Source: Dryococelus australis (taxonomy: Eukaryota > Arthropoda > Insecta > Phasmatodea > Phasmatidae). Taken from it: a stretch of DNA of 64,000 nt. The stretch covers positions 64,932,590 through 64,996,589 of the forward strand of contig CM057002.1 of the NCBI GenBank assembly GCA_029891345.1. The letters run 5' to 3'. Made by a program: the position numbers and the translations under genes. Numbering within the stretch: the first letter of the stretch is position 1; each line of letters begins with the position of its first letter. Of the stretch, positions 22,141 to 34,193 are shown piece after piece. The notes under the pieces are model-generated. The model was not told where the DNA came from and made no database searches. It saw only the letters and a program-made list of their open reading frames with translations.

Positions 22141-22868
22141 CCTAAAGTAAGGTCACAGCAATACGCTCACGTCTTCCAAATGAACAATTTCTGCAACCGT
22201 GTTCAACAGACACTGGCGAGGGGGGTAGTTTATTTCATCAATTAAATGGCTTCTATTCTTCACTTTGACATTTCTGCACTGATGATCCGGACATCCATCG
22301 CGCCCTGGGAAGACGAGATTGTTAATATGACGTTTTCAACATTTTCGGACAAAGATCATTATTACTAAGCGAAAAGTACTAATACAGATTTTGTCAGCTA
22401 TAACGACTTGAAGGATTTTCTAGGGTTTTTGTGACTTAGCTCATAGAATATTCTTTTTACTCGAAGATTTTTAGGTTAAACGTCAGCTACAAAAAACTAC
22501 ATTTATATTTAGTGGGTCGTGTTTAAATATTTTTGAAGATGTGCGTGTACATGAACGGGTTATTTACCGTATTTAAAGCATAATAAGTGGCAGACTAGTA
22601 TTTGTAAAGTTTCTTCATCTGTACAGTTTAGCACTCATGTTATGAAATTAATAATTCTAATAAAACTAAATGTTTTTTATAGTGCTTGGGTAAATATAAT
22701 GCTGCCATTGCCTATATTCACTTAATTATTTAAACAACACTTCGTTCCAGAGTACATCGCCATTTGACCAATTTTAAACAAGTGTGTCACACGCGAATTT
22801 CGTCGCTAAATGCGGTCTTTATTTTTTGGTATAGCTGCATTATTTTTGTAGAGTGGCCTTGAGATAGA
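22141..22868. other. AT-rich stretch, nothing recognised
   Basis: No frame, repeat or RNA gene recognised. The right end (22,740-22,868) may be the worn 3' part of the transposase fragment that follows. Confidence 0.4.
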
Positions 22869-23069
22869 TCATGTTCCCTCGTGTATTGGTATAGGGTACA
22901 CTTGTGGCATAACATAACCCCAGAGAAGGCAGTCGCTTAATGACAGGCTCGGAAATTGTGCTGGCCATGGATTATGTACTTCTCTGGAAATCACTTGGCT
23001 GGCAACATTTACAGAACCACCGTTATGGACGCTATGAAAGCATAAGTCCGTCGCCCCATTTTGTTGGAA
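22869..23069 (-). pseudogene. Mariner-superfamily transposase fragment
   Basis: One uninterrupted minus-strand frame of 66 codons ending in TGA at 22,869. It carries the catalytic-core landmarks of insect mariner/Tc1-superfamily transposases: FQQNGAT (the family pattern is FQQDGAPxH), then HNPWPAQFPSLSLSDCLLWGY (family: WPxRSPDLxPxDFFLWGY), then PQVYPIPI. The SPD aspartate is replaced (SLS), and the first QQDG aspartate is N, so it would be inactive. No upstream DNA-binding region or inverted ends found. Confidence 0.8.
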
Positions 23070-23194
23070 TCATGCAGTCTTGATATATGTTCCAAGACTC
23101 TGATGCAGCGTAGATTACCATCTTCCCCTTGTGCCAAGTCCGAATATATGACCGTGATTGCTTGGCATCCACGCCAAAGAAATTACCGTATGTG

Positions 23195-23617
23195 ATAGGC
23201 TACTCACAACATAAATAGCGTTTTTGAAAGCCCTATTTAATATCTACTTGTATGCACGTTGTGTATTCTTCCGCCTTATATAATATTTTCATTGTTATGG
23301 GTTTCATCACTGTATTCATGCGTCACTCAAGTGAAACTGTGAAATTTAAAGAAAAGTAAATATTTTACTAATCTGTTCGTTTCTACACTTTGTAGCATTA
23401 AAAAAAAACAGAAAGCTGAAGAAATAATTTTAAATGATCACTAATTGCTGCCTAACACTTTTTATTCAAAATTAAGATACGGAATTACTTTCCCATCTAT
23501 CGTTGTCAACTTAACTGGGTGCATGCCAATCAGGACGCCCTTTGAAATAATGCAGGCAGGGGTAGTGACTTTTTCAATGGTTCATTTCAAAAGTGTGTAC
23601 TTTATCGTGAACCGCCT
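23195..23617 (+). mobile_element. MITE family 2 copy a
   Basis: About 420 bp. Termini are diverged (ATAGGCTACTCAC left; TTTATCGTGAACCGCCTTT right). The inside shares TACTTGTATGCACGTTGTGTAT, CTTCCGCC, CATTGTTATGGG, a poly-A tract, CCTAACACTTTTTAT and CATCTATCGTTGTCAAC with the copies at 35,391, 50,327, 53,043 and (reversed) 46,915 and 59,651. The 105-codon frame over its right half is not conserved between copies. Confidence 0.8.
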
Positions 23618-24080
23618 TTTTCAAAATTATTACTGCACCACACCAAACACACCAGGCCGTTACTCGCGGACTATGAAAAGAACGGATCTGAAGCTACTAA
23701 GAATTCAAAATAAAAGTAAACAAGTAAAGGAAATTTGTTTTGTAACTCGTACTTGTATGTAGGGAATAATTTCGTCGTTCAAAAAGATCAGAAATTTGTC
23801 AAAGAAACCCATGCAATTTGCTATGGAAAGTTCACTTAACTCTTGCTGGCTCTAACTGGCTTCCAGTGTAAAATGAAAGCATGGGGGTTTAATAAAACTT
23901 TGTTATTTTATTACATTTACTCAACTGCCAATTATCTGAGATTTAATTATTTTGTGGTATGATTTTTCAGCAGGCTAGGCTTTATAGTCCTCTGTGCACC
24001 TGAGATACTATCTTTTGTTTATTGGTAGTTAAGATCAAGTGAGGTCTTTGTTCAGGACTCTTCAACATTCGTTCTCACTG
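23618..24080. other. Nothing recognised
   Basis: AT-rich intergenic DNA between a MITE and a SINE. Confidence 0.4.
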
Positions 24081-24332
24081 GGGCAGCAGTGGCTTAGCGG
24101 TTAGCCTGCTCGCCTCCCACCAGTGCGAACCGGGTGCAATCCCCGGCCGAGACACTGCCGGATTTTCGCACGTGGGAATCGTGCCGGACGATGACGCTGG
24201 TCTGAGGGTTTTCTCGGGGATCTCCCACTTCCCCTCCCATCAATTCCGGTGCTGCTCCATATTCACCTCATTCGTCCTCATCAGCTCCCAAAACCTCGCT
24301 ATTAAGAGCCGCCCAAATCTCTTCATTCGCTC
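24081..24332 (+). mobile_element. tRNA-derived SINE, near-complete (3 of 8)
   Basis: A good reference copy: A-box AGTGGCTTAGCGGTTAG, CTCGCCTCCCACCAGTGCGAACC, B-box GGGTGCAATCCCCGG, then the body GATTTTCGCACGTGGGAATC, GTGCCGGACGATGACG, TTTTCTCGGGGATCTCCCA, and the tail CTATTAAGAGCCGCCCAAAT. The body after the tRNA-like head is shared by all copies, so this is one SINE family and not a tRNA gene. Confidence 0.9.
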
Positions 24333-25930
24333 ACATGACTGCTTTCCTGCTCATTATTTGCTCGCAGCTGAAGTGAACGTGTCTCAAAAACTGCCTTCCA
24401 ATCACATTAGGAGAAAAGAACAAATGTTTGAAGTCTGCCTCACCACCTAATTAATTCGCGGAATACACGCGGTTCTACTTTTTACACCCCAACGTATGGA
24501 GGATAAACTGCGTTTATAGTTGTCTCAACTTAACTGAGAGAAAGGACGCTATAAGATCCCCCGAATATAATTTCTAAACATATTAATTTAGTTTTACGTC
24601 GTCAAGTCAGAAAGTAGACCTGTGAGAAATTTGGTCACATAATATTTTAATAGTAGTCAAAAATTCAGTGCTATTGGGAAATAAAATATCTTATGATCAC
24701 GATCACTTTAATGTGAATTATACGTATTAAATACATTTTACGCGTGATATCAGTGTTAATTAAACCGCCATGAGCCAGCAATAATTACTAGTTTAACCTC
24801 TACCGTTGGCTGATATTAAATTTAATCATTTGCTGAAAGAGTTACGATATTAATGTCCACATTTGAGATGTAAATTTATGTGGCAACATCTGCTGTTTCC
24901 GAAATTCAAATATTGCGTATTTTAATTATTAATAGCATTATATTGATATAACGAAGCATGACGTTATAAAGGACGAGTGTAGAGTGTAATATTGTAAGAT
25001 TTAAAGTCTAAGCTATACGATTATGAGGATACCATATAATACGAGAACCGTATTCGTGAGCATCAAGCTACGTTCTCTACAATTAAAACAACAGTCCCTA
25101 ACACCTCCCGTAACTGTTATCTCAGGATAATTGTCGACTGTTAACCTCACGCCTGATAAAATATCAAACACCTCTGCATGTATCTTCATACACATCATGA
25201 GATAAACGAAGGCAAGGCAAACGTATTTCCTGGTGAGCAGAAGATGGTTCGTATCAGAGCCTGTCCCAGATGTTCAGTGTTCGGACGGGTTCACACCGGT
25301 AATACACGAGAACGGGTAGTTTCATTTTCTCTGCATGAAGTGGTTGACTTGAAGTTCTGAACCCAAAATTCCGCCAGGTTTCGGTTAGGAATGTCACCGT
25401 CATTCCCAGGTTTATAGTGGCAATAAAATTATCGCTCCATAATCGCAAATCATTAATTAATTTTAAAATATTTTCTCCTTCGAAAGTTCGATGTTTGGCA
25501 GAAGAGTGCTTCGTTTTCACCGAAACGGTGTTCATCACAAAAGCAAGCAAAACAGCCATTTGTCTACACAAGACTAATATTACGAATAATAGGGTTGGTG
25601 ACGAAGCATAATTAAATAAGATGTCTTATTAATATATAAGTGGGTATACCCATACCGACAATCAGTTTTCTATAGTCGTATAAAATCAGGATTTATGAGG
25701 TTTATTTAGTTTGGTGAAATTACATTTTATATCGCATCATTTTACCATGTGCCATACTGCAAATATAGTGATATTTTCACTTTTTGTAAATCAGAGTGTG
25801 CCATGATTTCCATTGACTATCTCACTTAGATTCTAATAAGATGATATAATTGTGTCTATCATATAGGCTATTATTGTGTTCAAGAAATGCTGGAGTGACA
25901 CTTTTCTGCTGTAGGAATAATGAGAAGTAC
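24333..25930. other. 1.6 kb without recognised features
   Basis: AT-rich. The longest open frame (minus strand, 25,254-25,571, 105 codons) does not resemble a protein family I know and overlaps plus-strand frames of similar length. Confidence 0.4.
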
Positions 25931-25934
25931 GCCG

Positions 25935-27510
25935 AGGTGGAATAGCCGTAAATGAGTGGCTAAGAAATACTAATTACAAAACCAAGTTATCAGCGGTAAA
26001 GTGTGAAGCTTTCGAAAATTCGAGTGTTTTGGTTGGTACTGTGTCTGGAGAACGAACAATGCGCCGTAATGCCTTAAAGACGCCGTTGTATGTAATTCCG
26101 TGTCAAGCGGATCGTATTGCCATATTGCCGAACGATTGCAACGGGATGCAACCATAGTTGGTTATATTCAGCGACAGTGGTCCCAGGAAGAAAATGTGCA
26201 TCGTCGTAGTGGGCATAGAGCACTGAGATGGACGTCAGAGGGCACAGAAGAGCGCGTCCTATCAGACGCCAGGCAGTAGTACACCCACAATCCACGACCG
26301 GCAACATTTTGCAAAGTGTTTAGCGAGGTTTTGGTCGTCCGAGATCAACACGTATCGTAAAAAATTTTCCGGCAAACTTCCCAAACTGTAATGGAAGATT
26401 TTAACCTCTGTACTGTATAGTAATAACGGCACACATCAAGCAGCAGATATAGGAATATTTGACATCGCTACTATACAAAGTTGGGAACTTCCCTACGTAT
26501 TTGACTGTTTCCTGAGCAAATGTAGGAACACTACAATGAATGTATAAGGGAAAACATTACCATTCCTGCTTTTTTCACTAAGCGTGTACACCGGTGTAGT
26601 AAATTCTCGAATAATCTCTTATAGTCCAGAAAGTGCAACGCTGATTGGCAGTGATAGGTTTGCTGTCCAAATATCAAAATTCCAAGGCTGTCGTAAGAGC
26701 GAGCCATTGTCGTCATCGCTTATAATGGCGCTGCGGGCAGAGCTGCGTGTGGTGCATAATGGAACAATGTAATCTTCAGTGACAAATCCTGTTTCTGTCT
26801 CGCCAGTGATCAACACCTTGTCTTGGCAATGTAGTCATCGGACAGGTCCCTCTGCCGCTGTGGAGCACCACATAGCCCATCGACGTTGAGTCGTGGTTTG
26901 GGATGCTATCAGCACTAACAGATGCCTACCTCTGGTAAGCATTACAGGCATATCGATGGCATGCCCCAATTTGGTGATGTAAGCATTACAGGCATATCGA
27001 TGGCATGCCCCAATTTGGTGAGGTAAGCATTACAGGCATATCGATGGCATGCCCCAATTTGGTGAGGTGAGCATTACAGGCATATCGATGGCATGCCCCA
27101 ATTTGGTGAGGTACACTGACGGCAACAATACCACATCAGCAGGGAGTACGAAACACACGCTTTCGATAGAACAATTTCTGGACACATAAATCTCAGAACA
27201 TTTTAAACACTTCGCACGTTGTGCGGATGCTTTCTTGGCTCATCCGATCTCCCGATCTCTTACTAGGGCCTAATTGAGTATCATAGGGACATGATTGGAC
27301 GAAGTTTGAATGCCTTTGCACCCCTACGAGCTGTTGAACTGTGGACTTGGATCACAAACACATGGGCCACGATACCCAGGGCAATATTCGGGCACGCATT
27401 GACTCGATGTCACGTCGGGTTCAGTAATGTATCTTCCAACAAGGAGATCCCAATACTTAACAAATTACGCTGCATTTTAATCACCTTAATTATTGTCTGT
27501 ATGTGAAAAT
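25935..27510 (+). pseudogene. Tc1-like transposase, heavily decayed
   Basis: Landmarks of a Tc1-family DDE transposase appear in order on the plus strand in changing frames. GYIQRQWSQEENVHRRSGH (about 26,160-26,220) is the second helix-turn-helix region and linker. WNNVIFSDKSCFCL (26,758-26,800) is the catalytic second-aspartate block, with DES altered to DKS. VVVWDAIS (26,888-26,912) follows. RSPDL (about 27,245-27,260) is the third catalytic block, and DSMSRRVQ (about 27,400-27,425) is the C-terminal signature. There are many stops and frameshifts, a 44-bp array (26,937-27,112) within the coding part, and an unalignable stretch at 26,340-26,750 that may be an insertion. Inverted ends were not found. 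Confidence 0.8.
26937..27112. repeat. 44-bp tandem repeat, four copies, in transposase relic
   Basis: Unit begins AAGCATTACAGGCATATCGA and ends CCCAATTTGGTGAKGT; four head-to-tail copies with two or three substitutions in total. The unit derives from the transposase stretch that follows VVVWDAIS, so it arose by local duplication after the element died. The near-identity of the units, in a badly decayed host sequence, shows the expansion is recent. Confidence 0.95.
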
Positions 27511-28640
27511 TAATCCATTTATTCCGTAGCTTTTTGGTTTTTAAATCATGTATATAGTTAGGTATGTTTTTTTTTAGCATTCCTTCATGGTATTGAATTT
27601 TCTGTCAGGCAGTGAGCGCTTATTATTTGACTGTTACAATATTGTACATGACTAAAACTATACTTAGTAATAAATATATAAAAATTCACACAATGGATTT
27701 TGTGATAAAATATTCTTAGAAAAAAACATTAGTTGAAACTAGAATTACACATTAGTGTTTACAGTATTCAATTTTATTTCTTAACAAGACATAGATTTAA
27801 AAGGAACCATTGAAACTACAAACTGAGACTAGGCGCATTCGTTTATAGCGAAAGATAAACTGAACGTGTGTTCAATAATAATTCAGACAGTAAGGTGTTA
27901 CATGTTGCCGCTCTGTGTGACTTCCATTGCCCAGTCCCGCTCTCAACTTTACGAATCAACGTGTAAATTGCATCATCGAAAAACCTGAGGATCACGCGGA
28001 GATTTACAAAGGCGTGCCGCCGTGCGTGAACGCTTTCGCAAGATGTCTGTTGGGACTCGTTCCACCGTATGTCGCTGAGGTTACTGAATGTCTGGGGTTT
28101 TCACTGCATTAGATGAAAGCACTGACAGGTCGTTTAACGTTGTAATTAATGGCTTTTACAGCCATTCGTGAAAGCGATGAAACTTCTACTATGTTATCCT
28201 GAGTGTCTGAAAAGTTATTAAATAAAATTTCAACGCACCCTCTTAAACACACTGGACATTCATTCGGGAGGATCCGCCTTCGATGGCAAGCGTATAATAC
28301 TTGGGAATGTTCTTAATATATTACGTGGTCGATTGCTTCCCAATTACCGACTTGTGTCAGCGTCTGGTTCCGTCTGCATGACCCGAGTAATGCTTATGAT
28401 TACCTTCTACCTCTAATTGATGTACGGGGTATAATATTACCACTGAAACAGCGAACTTTTTTTCTTTTAGAATTTGTTACCGATATAGAACCCAGCAAAG
28501 GCTTTTATATACGATATACTGAGTTAATTGGCTATCAGTGTCATGTTATAAAAAATCGTTTTCACCCAATTAATTCTGGCGTGCAAAATTGCGTTCTGCG
28601 GAGTGCTTTATGTGCTCGGATCAAATTGCGAAAAACTTTT
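27511..28640. other. AT-rich stretch, nothing recognised
   Basis: No repeat, RNA or coding feature recognised. A 61-codon plus frame at 27,927-28,112 has balanced composition but no known motif. Confidence 0.4.
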
Positions 28641-28645
28641 TGTTA

Positions 28646-28671
28646 ATGCGATATATATATATATATATATA
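28646..28671. repeat. (AT)n microsatellite
   Basis: An uninterrupted AT dinucleotide run of about 24 bases. Confidence 0.95.
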
Positions 28672-28674
28672 ATT

Positions 28675-28905
28675 TTTTGCCGTGGCCCACGCGAGGACAA
28701 AGATGGGTGGTAAAGGCGGATATCGGTTTCACTTCCGGACGCGCGCTTCGCGCCGGGACGCACCGGCGCGTTCGAGGCGCGAGAGTACGCCCGCATGCAT
28801 CACAGCCCCCAGCACGCATCGCCAGAGACCTGCGTGATGTGCTTGCCAACATACCTCGACCGACACATTCGTCATTGCGGGGGTGCAGTGTGGTAAGGTT
28901 CATTC
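28675..28905. other. CpG-rich, GC-rich patch
   Basis: About 230 bp with dense CpG (for example GACGCGCGCTTCGCGCCGGG) in AT-rich surroundings. It is open in three overlapping frames on both strands, which is expected from composition. On the plus strand it ends near a donor-like GTGGTAAGG (about 28,890). It could be a first exon/CpG-island remnant, a retrocopied gene piece or a repeat. No protein family recognised. Confidence 0.35.
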
Positions 28906-29144
28906 CATAGACTAACTATGAAGTAGACCGATCTCGCTGGCTGCGCACTACCAATCTCCATGTCCCAACGTTAAACTGTATTTCTGCCTACACGTCTAGC
29001 AAAAACCGCGTGGATTTGGATTTGAGGTTAGAACCCTGTTTAGTAAACAATTGCTTTGAGATGTTTGTATAGTTCCTCTAACCAGTTTGTAGTGCGGTTT
29101 GATTAAATTCAAATTGGCAAAAGTGTTTTATTAATGTAATAGTG

Positions 29145-29465
29145 CTTGTCGTTTGCAAATTAAGATATAAACAAACACGTTCCTCAATTTTGCCCATGTG
29201 ACTTTGACAGTTGTGTTCCTTTGGGGTAGGTCAATGTTGGGTGCATGCGCAGGAGACGAATAAGCGGTTTAACTCTTCTTTAGTCTATGCGCGCAACTAG
29301 TCTCCGTTTCCCGACCATAGACTTCAGATAAGGTAGACCGCTTATTCGTCTTATGCACATGTACCCAACATTGACTTACCCCAAAGGAACACATATGCCA
29401 AAGCCACATGGTCAACAGTTACGAAAGTGTGTATTTATATTTTAATTTTAAAACTACAAGCACTG
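29145..29465. mobile_element. Foldback element with about 140-bp arms
   Basis: The left arm (29,145-29,289) and right arm (29,317-29,465) are inverted copies. Shared blocks, read inward, are AGTGCTTGTMGTTT, CATGTGRCTTTG, TGTTCCTTTGGGGTARGTCA, ATGTTGGGTRCATG, GACGAATAAGCGGT and GTCTATG. The spacer is about 27 bp. No coding. Ends beyond about 29,145/29,465 may extend further at lower similarity. A transcript would form a long hairpin. Confidence 0.85.
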
Positions 29466-31468
29466 TTTGAGCACAGTTCTACTTTAAATCTCTGAAGACA
29501 CTTAAAAATTTAACAAATACTAAACTTAAATATAATTCCAACTAAACACGTGCGTTAAGAAACCTAACTGTTTTAAAGCTTCAGCGCAATTTGATATTAC
29601 ACGTGTACAAAATACATGAACCGAATGATCACACCTAACTTTACCGTAGTTTGCAGGTAAGAATACAGACTTACAATACATCAATGAATAAACCCTTTTC
29701 TATAGATATAATGAAACGTCTGTTATTATTGTTTCAGCACGCCTGCATTTTAAGAAATGATTTACTATATCAAAACTATGTTCTACAGAATAAATACCAT
29801 GAAGCTGACTGTCGGTAAATTAGTTGATAGTGATAGCCAACAATTTGCCTTTGTTCTCTTGTAGCGGGATGTATATGACCATATATATTGTATATCTCTC
29901 ATCAATTAACGTATGACTGGACCTTGCAGCATTTCTAACACGTGCGCATTGTTACTCTCGATCAATATCCACTAGTTATATCTCTCTTTTTTGTATACTC
30001 GAAGCTAAATGGCAACCATCGTTTCCCAACAAGCTCTTTTCCACTGAATCAACTCCTGTTTGGGAGGAAATAAAATAATTTTTAATAGTTGTTACTCCCT
30101 TACAGGTTTTATCACGATGTGGATGGCTTTTTGTGGATATTAACAAATGGCATTAACAACACTACATTTTGATTTAGTGTAGTCCTTGCTTTAATAGTAC
30201 TTGAACGTTTTTCTCCCCTTTTTTAATTTACATCTTCTCCACTGCAATTTACGTGAGTGAATGAAGTTCAAAAATATTGTTTTTGTATTATTACGTGTCA
30301 ATTAATAATCATTCATATTATGTATAAATAAAATCTAACGCTTGTAGGATTAAAACATTTGTATCTACTTCGGTCCCAGGCACCGACAAGGAATGAAATT
30401 TTCTGACGTCGACCAAATGGTTGAGGGGGAGGAGCTCTCATGTAGAGAGCGTGGTGGACAGTGTTCAGTACAGAGGTGTTGGGTTTACTCGGACCTCTCC
30501 ATTTTCTTCCCCCGTCTTCATTCTGCTGCGCGTATCCTGTGTCGTATAGGTACACCTCCTCAATTTTACATGCGACAATTCATTTTTAAATGCGTAAATA
30601 TAGTTTTTTTTAAATGTGACACTGAGCATTTTGCAATATGTCCTTGTGAGTTTGGTATAAGCTACCTTTGCATTTTATTTATTAACCCTGAGATGAGCTA
30701 ATTTTAAACTATTCTGCAAATTTAAATTTTTAACATTTTGATTAGTTATTAATATGGTGAATTTTATAATTACTTAGGTCTTTGATGATTAACTTCATTT
30801 TAACAGTTTCGAATATATTATTTCTCTTTCCAGTCATTAGCAAGATTGTGAGTATTTTAATATATAAGTGTCTCGTGAATGTGATTATTGCTTTATGGCT
30901 ATTTGGAATTATCTTAGTAATTTCATTTATATTTTAAGTATATTTGTTCGGTAGATAATTTTTTTTTTTTCAGTTTGAAGTAGTTGAGAATTATTTAACT
31001 TTAATGGTGGTTCAGTGGTCAGACATCTAATTCTGTTTTCATGTTAATATATATCGATATTTGTTTAGTTTGGTCATGTAACTAAACTTTTATTGTAACA
31101 TTTTGCACTAATTATGTATTGATTACAAATTTTCCCTTAGTTACATTTCCCCTGTGATTTCAATTTTACTTCAAACTGGTACTACGAAAGAGTCATTTGA
31201 AAGCTCGCTAAAACTTCCCAGGTGGCTGGCTGTTTCATCCCCTCGGTCCTTGCTAGACCGGACGCACGCTGCAGCATTGACAATACGTTGTATTTCACGT
31301 CCTCCGCTGCCCCATTCCACACGTCGTTTCCGTCGTGGCTGTGTTCGCAATGTCCTCGTGTCATCACGTATTCTGCGCATTACTTCCGTAAAAAGTGCGT
31401 TTCGTTCACGAGCTGGCTACCAACTACGCTGCATCCTCCTCACTTTCGCACACCTGATTCCATCTAGA
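29466..31468. other. AT-rich stretch with a GC-richer end
   Basis: No gene recognised. 31,170-31,465 is GC-richer and open on both strands (up to 119 codons on plus), without a known motif; it directly abuts the 28-bp array, which extends its plus-strand frame artificially. Confidence 0.4.
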
Positions 31469-31776
31469 GGCGAGTCCAGTACTAAGCTCTGGCCAAGGCG
31501 AGTCCAGTACTAAGCTCTGGCCAAGGCGAGTCCAGTACTAAGCTCTGGCCAAGGCGAGTACAGTACTAAGCTCTGGCCAAGGCGAGTCCAGTACTAAGCT
31601 CTGGCCAGGGCGAGTCCAGGACTAAGCTCTGGCCAAGGCGAGTACAGTACTAAGCTCTGGCCAAGGCGAGTCCAGTACTAAGCTCTGGCCAAGGCGAGTA
31701 CAGTACTAAGCTCTGGCCAAGGCGAGTCCAGTACTAAGCTCTGGCCAGGGCGAGTCCAGTACTAAGCTTTGGCCAA
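31469..31776. repeat. 28-bp minisatellite, 11 exact-length copies
   Basis: Unit GGCGAGTCCAGTACTAAGCT + CTGGCCAA, repeated 11 times without any length change. Variants: CC to AC at one site (AGTACAG), CCAA to CCAG and one CTTT. The AGTAC-variant occurs in copies 4, 7 and 9, pointing to recent unequal exchange. Confidence 0.97.
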
Positions 31777-34191
31777 GTGCAACAACCTGGATGGTTTCTT
31801 TGGAATGTTAGTCCCTAGTTGGTCGTTTCCAGTATGTAAACGTCCCGTAGAGTAGCAGTCAAGATGTTGTTGTGATGTGATGGAACTTATTTATTTGTTT
31901 ATTAATTTTCTATTGGTGTTTCGTCTCGCCACTTCATTATGTAAGGATATTTTTTCTACCCTCCGCTGGCGAGTGCAGTTTTTGGTTCTTTTCCCTTCGT
32001 CACGTGACTTAGCAATTTTTATTTACTCACTATTGCGTACCTTTTGTATGTTTTAGTGAGAGTAAACGAGTTCTATGATTTCCGTCTGCTCGGGCCTAAC
32101 TTCTGTTGTGGGACCTGCACCAACTCCGTGCTACTGTTGTACGAGTTCACATTACCGAGCAACTTTATCTCTCCTTCAAGTTTCTCTGCTGAACCTGCGC
32201 ATTACGATGTCGTCAAGATAAGTCCTACAATCGATTTCTATGTTTTCTCAACTGCATTCATATACATTTTAGACACCATTCGCAAGAAGTTTTTTTTTTT
32301 TAATTCATTTAATATTATTGTGATGTTACAAGTCATCTTTTTTACTAGGCCTAATACTCATTATAATTTAATATGTATGGATGCATCCAGGTACCTTTAA
32401 GAGATATTGTTAATTTAATGGTTTTATCATTTTTTTATTCCCTCGTTAATGTAAACATGAATTTCAGTCTATCGATGTGGTCTCCAATTTGATTATGATT
32501 TCAATTATCCAGTTTTTTTCAAGTGGACTTTTGAAGTTTGTTACAAAATGAAAATAACTTTATTCCTGATATTGAATATGTCGGTAGTTCAATGAGCTAA
32601 TGCATTTTGTATTAAATCATTTGAAATTAGTTTTTTTTTTTAAATATAATCGTGTGTAATCACGTCTTCATTTTGATTATCTTACGTTTCTTGCTTTGAT
32701 AATAATTTTATTTGATATAGCTGAAAATACTCAATAAATTTACAGAAAATATTTTATTTAGCACACCAAAATTGAGGAGTTTTAGTTTATTTTAAATTAA
32801 CATGCTTTCACCTGAGCGCCTAATATATATGTATTCACCTGAGCGCCTAATATGTATGTGATTTCCAATCAGTCTCGTTCTTACGTTTCTGTAGCAACTT
32901 GATTAATATGTGTTTGTGTGGTGATTTCTTCACTTAAAGGGCTGCTTTTCTTTTTTACGAGTAAGTATATAGTATATTATATTTTTATTTCATCGTACAG
33001 TGCCACACTCCACTCGTATCAGGTGTATACATAAAGTGAACTCTGAATCTATTTATGTGTAGTTAAATTATTCGCTTATGAATACAATTATATAATATTC
33101 TAATTAATGTTTTAAATTATTTTTAAACAATTAAAATTTAAAAATGACTGACGTACTTCTACCGGAGGGTTAAGAAATACATTTCCAATATTAATTTCAC
33201 AGTTACGTTTTCGAAATAAACACCAAAATAAATTAATAAACTTATAGTTAAAGGGTACCTTCTTGAAAATTATAAAATATAGTTACAAAGTATAGTTATA
33301 AGTAAATATAAAAATAAGGGTACGAGGAAATTCATATCAACGACGAGAGAAATGATTAAATTGAAATAATTTCTATTTAAATTGTTTTGAAGAATCTATT
33401 TAGATAATAGTTTAAATATTTTAATTGTTATTGTTTAGAGAAATATTCTATTTATCAAATAATTGGTCACAGAGTTTACTGTAGGTATACTATCCACATC
33501 CCGTTTCACCTCATCCGTTCCTGCAGTTAGAGCGAGCCTCCTCCTATCCATACGAGGTCCTGCCTCAGACGGCAACCACATGTGGATTGCTTTATTTATA
33601 CATTTGCTTGCAGGAATATGTTTGATACACAGATATTTCCCAATAAGACACAGAATTTATATTAATTATTTACTTATTGCAAAAGAATATATTGTTTCCA
33701 CTGTAGAGTTGATGGGTACCAGATCAATAACGACAATTTAGTTTCTTTCAGAAAGACTTCAGGGTCAGTGCTAGACCTGTGTCGTGGGATTCGTATCCAT
33801 CTTATGACATTCAGTATGTGGCTGAGAAATGACTAGGTGAAATGAAAGCCCAAGGGAAAACTTTTCTACGCCTTCATGGAAGTATATCAATGAAATAAGC
33901 TTGAATAGTTACATCATACTTGAGAATATCGTGCCCTATATTTGTTCATTCAAATGTTTGGTTTATTTGTTGTTAATATTTAAAACAATTTTTAAAAATT
34001 CAGAAAAGATTCTTATTCCACTTCTGCACAATTTATAGCACCGATGTCTAGTAAAATTTCCTAGGAATTCAGAAGTTTACAGGAAGCATGTGCATTACTG
34101 ATATTCTAGAAATGTGTGTTTGAAAAAAATATGAAACCGTGATTAACATAAAAAACAGATCAAAAGGCATTACATGTCTGACGTCTATATA
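31777..34191. other. AT-rich stretch with a small duplication
   Basis: No gene recognised. 32,793-32,848 holds two copies of TTCACCTGAGCGCCTAATAT + 7 bp (27-bp unit). A GC-balanced plus frame at 33,463-33,741 lacks known motifs. Confidence 0.4.
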
Positions 34192-34193
34192 TA

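Noticed and set aside
24081-24160. tRNA gene suggested by A and B boxes
   Set aside because: The same head with the same non-tRNA body recurs at eight places, so it is a SINE head; the cloverleaf is also imperfect.
31154-31513. Plus frame of 119 codons
   Set aside because: Runs into the 28-bp minisatellite and overlaps other frames on both strands; no motif.
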